Shown: positions 51,520 through 54,697 of the stretch, one piece after another | Layout: each line of letters starts with the position of its first letter | Position numbering within the stretch: the first letter of the stretch is position 1 | DNA from: Bacteroidales bacterium | GTDB taxonomy: Bacteria > Bacteroidota > Bacteroidia > Bacteroidales > P3 | DNA length: 54,697 nucleotides | Direction: 5' to 3' | Assembly (NCBI GenBank): GCA_024400415.1 | Contig: JAKSMS010000006.1 | Coordinates: forward strand, 1 to 54,697 | The notes under the pieces: model-generated | Databases searched by the model: none | What the model was told of the DNA's origin: nothing | The model's input: only the letters and a program-made list of their open reading frames with translations | Program-made: the position numbers and the translations under genes

Positions 51520-53130
51520 ATGAACGAAAAAATCCTGAAAGCTCTCGAGAGCTACGGCATCACCGGAACCAAGAGCCTCGTGTACAATCCTTCCTACGAG
51601 GAGCTCTACAAATTTGAGAAAGACCCAGCACTGACTGGCTACGACAAAGGTCAGGAGACCGAACTCGGCGCCATCAACGTGATGACCGGCATCTACACCG
51701 GCCGTTCGCCTAAAGACAAGTACATCGTGATGGACGAGAACTCGAAGGACACCGTATGGTGGACCACCGAGGGCTACAAGAACGACAACCACCCAATGAG
51801 CGAAGAGGTTTGGGGCACCGTGAAGGGCATCGCCAAGAACGCCCTCTGCAACAAGAACCTCTTTGTAGTGGATGCTTTCTGCGGCGCCAACAAGGACACC
51901 CGCATGGCCGTCCGCTTCATCATGGAAGTTGCATGGCAGGCCCACTTCGTGACCAACATGTTCATCAAGCCTACCGCTGAGGAACTCGAAAGCTTCGAGC
52001 CTAACTTCACCGTTTACACCGCTTCAAAGGCTGCCGTTACCAACTACAAGGAGCTCGGCCTCAACAGCGAGACCTGCGTGGCCTTCAACGTAAGCAGCCG
52101 CGAGCAGGTGATCCTCAACACCTGGTATGGCGGCGAGATGAAGAAGGGCATGTTCTCCATGATGAACTACTACCTCCCACTGAAGGGCATCGCCTCTATG
52201 CACTGCTCCGCAAACTGCGACATGGAAGGCAAGAACACCGCCATCTTCTTCGGCCTCTCCGGCACCGGCAAGACCACCCTCTCCACCGATCCTAAGCGCC
52301 GCCTCATCGGCGACGACGAGCACGGCTGGGACGACAACGGCGTGTTCAACTTCGAAGGCGGCTGCTATGCCAAGGTTATCGGCCTCGACAAAGACCATGA
52401 GCCAGACATCTACAACGCCATCAAGCGCGACGCCCTCCTCGAGAACGTTACCGTTGCCGCCGACGGCAAGATCGACTTCGACGACAAGAGCGTGACCGAG
52501 AACACCCGCGTAAGCTACCCAATCAACCACATCAACAACATCCAGCCAGGCAGCAGCGCTCCTGAGGCCAAGAACGTGATCTTCCTCAGCGCTGACGCAT
52601 TCGGCGTACTGCCTCCAGTGTCTATCCTCACTCCTGAGCAGACCCAGTACTACTTCCTCTCTGGCTTCACCGCCAAGCTGGCAGGTACCGAGCGCGGCAT
52701 CACCGAGCCTACCCCAACCTTCAGCGCCTGCTTCGGCCAGGCATTCCTCGAGCTGCACCCAACCAAGTACGGCGAGGAACTCGTGAAGAGAATGAAGCAG
52801 AGCGGCGCCAAGGCTTACCTTGTGAACACCGGCTGGAACGGCACCGGCAAGCGCATCAGCATTCCTGACACCCGCGGAATCATCGACGCCATCCTCGACG
52901 GCTCCATCCTCAAGGCTGAGACCAAGATGATCCCAATGTTCAACTTCGAGGTTCCAACCTCTCTGCCAAACGTAAATCCTGCCATCCTCGACCCACGCGA
53001 CACCTACGCTGACGCAAGCATCTGGGAAGAGAAGGCTAAGGACCTCGCCGGCCGCTTCATCAAGAACTTTGAGAAATACACCACCAACGAGGCTGGCAAG
53101 GCTCTCGTAGAGGCTGGCCCAAAGCTCTAA
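51520..53130 (+). CDS. pckA: ATP-dependent phosphoenolpyruvate carboxykinase
   Basis: Interconverts oxaloacetate and PEP with ATP/ADP. In gut Bacteroidales it mainly fixes CO2 on PEP in the succinate/propionate route. The 536-residue protein is full length. The P-loop is [13 protein letters not shown]. The downstream kinase-2-type [22 protein letters not shown] has the metal-binding Asp, and NVSSREQ and the late [12 protein letters not shown] are also typical. Codon choice is strongly C-ending (AAC, GAC, ATC, CTC), in line with high expression. It has its own promoter and terminator. Confidence 0.98.
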   Translation: MNEKILKALESYGITGTKSLVYNPSYEELYKFEKDPALTGYDKGQETELGAINVMTGIYTGRSPKDKYIVMDENSKDTVWWTTEGYKNDNHPMSEEVWGTVKGIAKNALCNKNLFVVDAFCGANKDTRMAVRFIMEVAWQAHFVTNMFIKPTAEELESFEPNFTVYTASKAAVTNYKELGLNSETCVAFNVSSREQVILNTWYGGEMKKGMFSMMNYYLPLKGIASMHCSANCDMEGKNTAIFFGLSGTGKTTLSTDPKRRLIGDDEHGWDDNGVFNFEGGCYAKVIGLDKDHEPDIYNAIKRDALLENVTVAADGKIDFDDKSVTENTRVSYPINHINNIQPGSSAPEAKNVIFLSADAFGVLPPVSILTPEQTQYYFLSGFTAKLAGTERGITEPTPTFSACFGQAFLELHPTKYGEELVKRMKQSGAKAYLVNTGWNGTGKRISIPDTRGIIDAILDGSILKAETKMIPMFNFEVPTSLPNVNPAILDPRDTYADASIWEEKAKDLAGRFIKNFEKYTTNEAGKALVEAGPKL

Positions 53131-53162
53131 ACACTCTGATAGTCTAAGACTAACACATACTG

Positions 53163-53193
53163 CCGGGGCCGATATGAAAACATGTCGGCCTCG
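53163..53193 (+). terminator. Terminator after pckA
   Basis: Arms around CCGGGGCCGA and TCGGCCTCGG pair with one G-U, a loop of about 10 bases, followed by GTTTAC. It lies 30 bp after the pckA stop and 25 bp before the queC GTG. Confidence 0.7.
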
Positions 53194-53217
53194 GTTTACT
53201 AAAAAAAACATTCAGGC

Positions 53218-53871
53218 GTGAAAGACAAACTGATCATACTTTCGGGAGGCATGGACTCGGTGACCATGCTCTATGACTACAAGGACGAGATCGGCCTGGC
53301 CGTATCGTTCGACTACGGCTCCAACCACAACGACCGCGAGATACACTTCGCCAAGCTGCACTGCCAGCGACTGGGCATCCGCCACGAGGTGGTGGACCTG
53401 GAGTTCTTTAAGAAGCACTTCCGCAGCTCGCTGCTCGAAGGGGCCGACGCCATACCCGAGGGCCGCTACGACGAGGAGAACATGAAGTCCACCGTGGTGC
53501 CCTTCCGCAACGGCATCATGCTCTCGATAGCCGCCGGCATGGCCAACAGCGCAGGACTCACCCAGGTGATGATAGCCAACCACGGCGGCGACCACGCCAT
53601 CTACCCCGATTGCCGCGAGGGTTTCATTCGCGACATCAATGCTGCCATCAGCTCGGGCACCGACGGCGAGGTGACGGTATTTGCCCCCTACACGGGCATC
53701 ACCAAGAGCGACATCGCCCGCAAAGGCGGCGCCCTGGGCATCGACTACGCCGAGACATGGAGCTGCTACAAGGGAGGCGAGAAGCACTGCGGCGTGTGCG
53801 GCACCTGCCAGGAACGCAAAGAGGCCATGGCCGAGGCCGGACTCGTGGACAACACCGAATACGAACAATGA
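53218..53871 (+). CDS. queC: 7-cyano-7-deazaguanine synthase
   Basis: Converts 7-carboxy-7-deazaguanine to preQ0 with ATP and ammonia. It has 217 residues from a GTG start at 53218, 8 bp after a poly-A stretch and with no better ATG upstream. The PP-loop is ILSGGMDSVT, and the zinc site CYKGGEKHCGVCGTC is near the C-terminus. Its stop overlaps the queE ATG by 4 bp (ATGA). Confidence 0.96.
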   Translation: MKDKLIILSGGMDSVTMLYDYKDEIGLAVSFDYGSNHNDREIHFAKLHCQRLGIRHEVVDLEFFKKHFRSSLLEGADAIPEGRYDEENMKSTVVPFRNGIMLSIAAGMANSAGLTQVMIANHGGDHAIYPDCREGFIRDINAAISSGTDGEVTVFAPYTGITKSDIARKGGALGIDYAETWSCYKGGEKHCGVCGTCQERKEAMAEAGLVDNTEYEQ

Positions 53872-54455
53872 CACCCATGGACAAGAGATACCGCATCAAC
53901 GAGATCTTCTACAGCCTTCAGGGCGAGGGCACCTATACCGGAGTGCCGATGATATTCGTGCGCTTCTCGGGCTGCAACCTCCGCTGCCCATTCTGCGACA
54001 CCCGCCACGAAACCTACTCGGAGATTACCGCCGCACAGATACGCGAAGCCATCAGCCAATATCCATGCCAGCGTGTTTGCCTCACTGGAGGAGAACCGAC
54101 GATGCAGGTGACCGACGAGCTGATACGCGAGGCCTTTGCCGGCTACAAGGTGCACATGGAGACCAACGGCACACACCCCATCCCATCGCTAGTGGACTGG
54201 GCCACAGTGTCGCCTAAGAAAGGCAAGGTGGTGGTAGAGAAATGCCAGGAGCTGAAGCTGCTTTTCGGTGAGGGCATGGACGATCCCGAGGAATGGATGC
54301 ACATAGCATGCGAGCAGCGCTGCCTGCAACCCGTGGACATCGCCGGCGACCCCGAGGCCACACGGCGCAACACCCAGGCCTCCATCGAATACATACAGCA
54401 GCACCCCCAGTGGCGCCTGTCGCTGCAGACCCACAAGATGACCGGAATAAGATAA
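53868..54455 (+). CDS. queE: 7-carboxy-7-deazaguanine synthase (radical SAM)
   Basis: Radical SAM enzyme that makes the 7-deazaguanine core from CPH4. It has 195 residues from the ATG that overlaps the queC stop; a second ATG 9 bp later is possible. The CX3CX2C motif is C36, C40, C43 in SGCNLRCPFCDTR. The GG(E)P-type motif is LTGGEPTMQ. The short form lacks an N-terminal extension. queC-queE supply preQ0 for QueF at 19603-20061. Confidence 0.96.
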   Translation: MTPMDKRYRINEIFYSLQGEGTYTGVPMIFVRFSGCNLRCPFCDTRHETYSEITAAQIREAISQYPCQRVCLTGGEPTMQVTDELIREAFAGYKVHMETNGTHPIPSLVDWATVSPKKGKVVVEKCQELKLLFGEGMDDPEEWMHIACEQRCLQPVDIAGDPEATRRNTQASIEYIQQHPQWRLSLQTHKMTGIR

Positions 54456-54477
54456 GGTAAAAAGTTAAAAGTTTCTG

Positions 54478-54639
54478 GGTTCAAGGGGTCAAGAGTTCAA
54501 GAGTTCAAGGTTCAAGAGTTCAAGAGTTCAAGGGTTCAAGGTTCAAAGGGTTCAAGGGTTCAAGGTTCAAGGGTTCAAAGGGTCAAAGGGTCAAGGGGTT
54601 GACCGTTGACCGTTGACCGTCGACCGTCGACCGTTGACC
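54478..54639. repeat. Simple tandem repeats: TTCAAG-type then six exact-length GTTGACC units
   Basis: 54478-54597 is a degenerate array of GTTCAAG/GGTTCAAG units of 7-9 bp. 54598-54639 is six consecutive 7-bp units GT(T/C)GACC. The array lies between the queE stop and the stop codon of the next gene on the other strand, whose last codons begin where the array ends. Such arrays can mark slippage or, as direct repeats, transcript ends. Confidence 0.85.
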
Positions 54640-54697
54640 TAAATATAGTCGTATTCTATCTTGGTGAGGAACAGGCCGCAAGCCGGCATGCTGACGC
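54639..54697 (-). CDS. truA: C-terminal end of probable tRNA pseudouridine synthase A (partial)
   Basis: A leftward frame running off the window edge ends ...SMPACGLFLTKIEYDYI and a stop. This matches the usual end of TruA (APAxGLFLxxVxY). Only about 19 codons are present, so the family call rests on this tail alone. Confidence 0.55.
   Translation of the reverse strand, partial: VSMPACGLFLTKIEYDYI

Noticed and set aside
52024-53211. 395-codon frame opposite pckA
   Set aside because: Results from the strong C-ending codon bias of pckA; no domain.

Overview
The window looks like a chromosomal segment of a gut- or rumen-type member of the order Bacteroidales. Four things point there. There are type IX secretion (T9SS) cargo proteins with both the type A and the gliding-motility-associated C-terminal signal, and a GldH-like lipoprotein. 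There are families largely typical of Bacteroidota: the DUF2723/GT117 membrane glycosyltransferase, the Pur-alpha/DUF3276 protein, DUF5683 and a DPP5-like S9 peptidase. Promoters fit the Bacteroidota consensus TTG-N19/20-TAnnTTTG, seen upstream of dnaB, feoAB, pckA, tetR and the T9SS genes. Several signal peptides and lipoboxes also fit. No rRNA, tRNA, CRISPR array, complete insertion sequence or prophage was seen.

Layout. Positions 50-12699 are leftward housekeeping genes: a YgiQ-type radical SAM protein with a small membrane protein; arginine deiminase, GT117, a small ribbon-helix-helix-like protein, an isolated ATP synthase subunit a gene and pgk; then ctpA-like protease, LemA and a TPM-domain protein. 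Positions 12809-15555 are an accessory patch. It holds a PhzF-family gene, then a two-gene cassette (ClbS/DfsB-like protein and pentapeptide-repeat protein) lying between two nearly identical 214-bp palindromic elements. A strong terminator and an unrelated 97-bp palindrome lie inside the cassette. Positions 15556-22971 run rightward: a large T9SS cargo protein, asd, GldH-like lipoprotein, queF, META-domain lipoprotein and priA.

Positions 22995-50822 are almost entirely leftward and form these likely operons: DUF3276-parA-parB-DUF5683; dnaB-deoxyhypusine synthase-like-cysteine desulfidase-like; exbB-exbD-tonB-S4 protein; T9SS cargo-tcdA-MBL-small membrane protein-sufB-SpoU-DPP5; feoAB fusion-Cys-rich FeoB partner; and tetR-tolC-mfp-RND-PII-like-hydrolase-TrmH. 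Positions 51520-54455 run rightward with pckA and queC-queE. The window ends in a 7-bp tandem repeat and the C-terminus of a probable truA.

The most unusual content is non-coding. Two families of dyad-symmetric elements are built from exact 11-bp units. Family 1 (two copies, 214 bp) has 3 x 11 bp arms around a 17-bp loop, nested inside a larger cloverleaf-like palindrome. Family 2 (two copies, 97 bp) is exactly 4 x 11 bp + 9 bp + 4 x 11 bp in inverted orientation. I do not recognise either as a named element. The 11-bp phasing suggests a protein-binding array, a long RNA hairpin or a non-autonomous mobile element. Also notable are two genes separated from their usual partners (atpB and sufB) and a PII-like gene placed directly after an RND pump.
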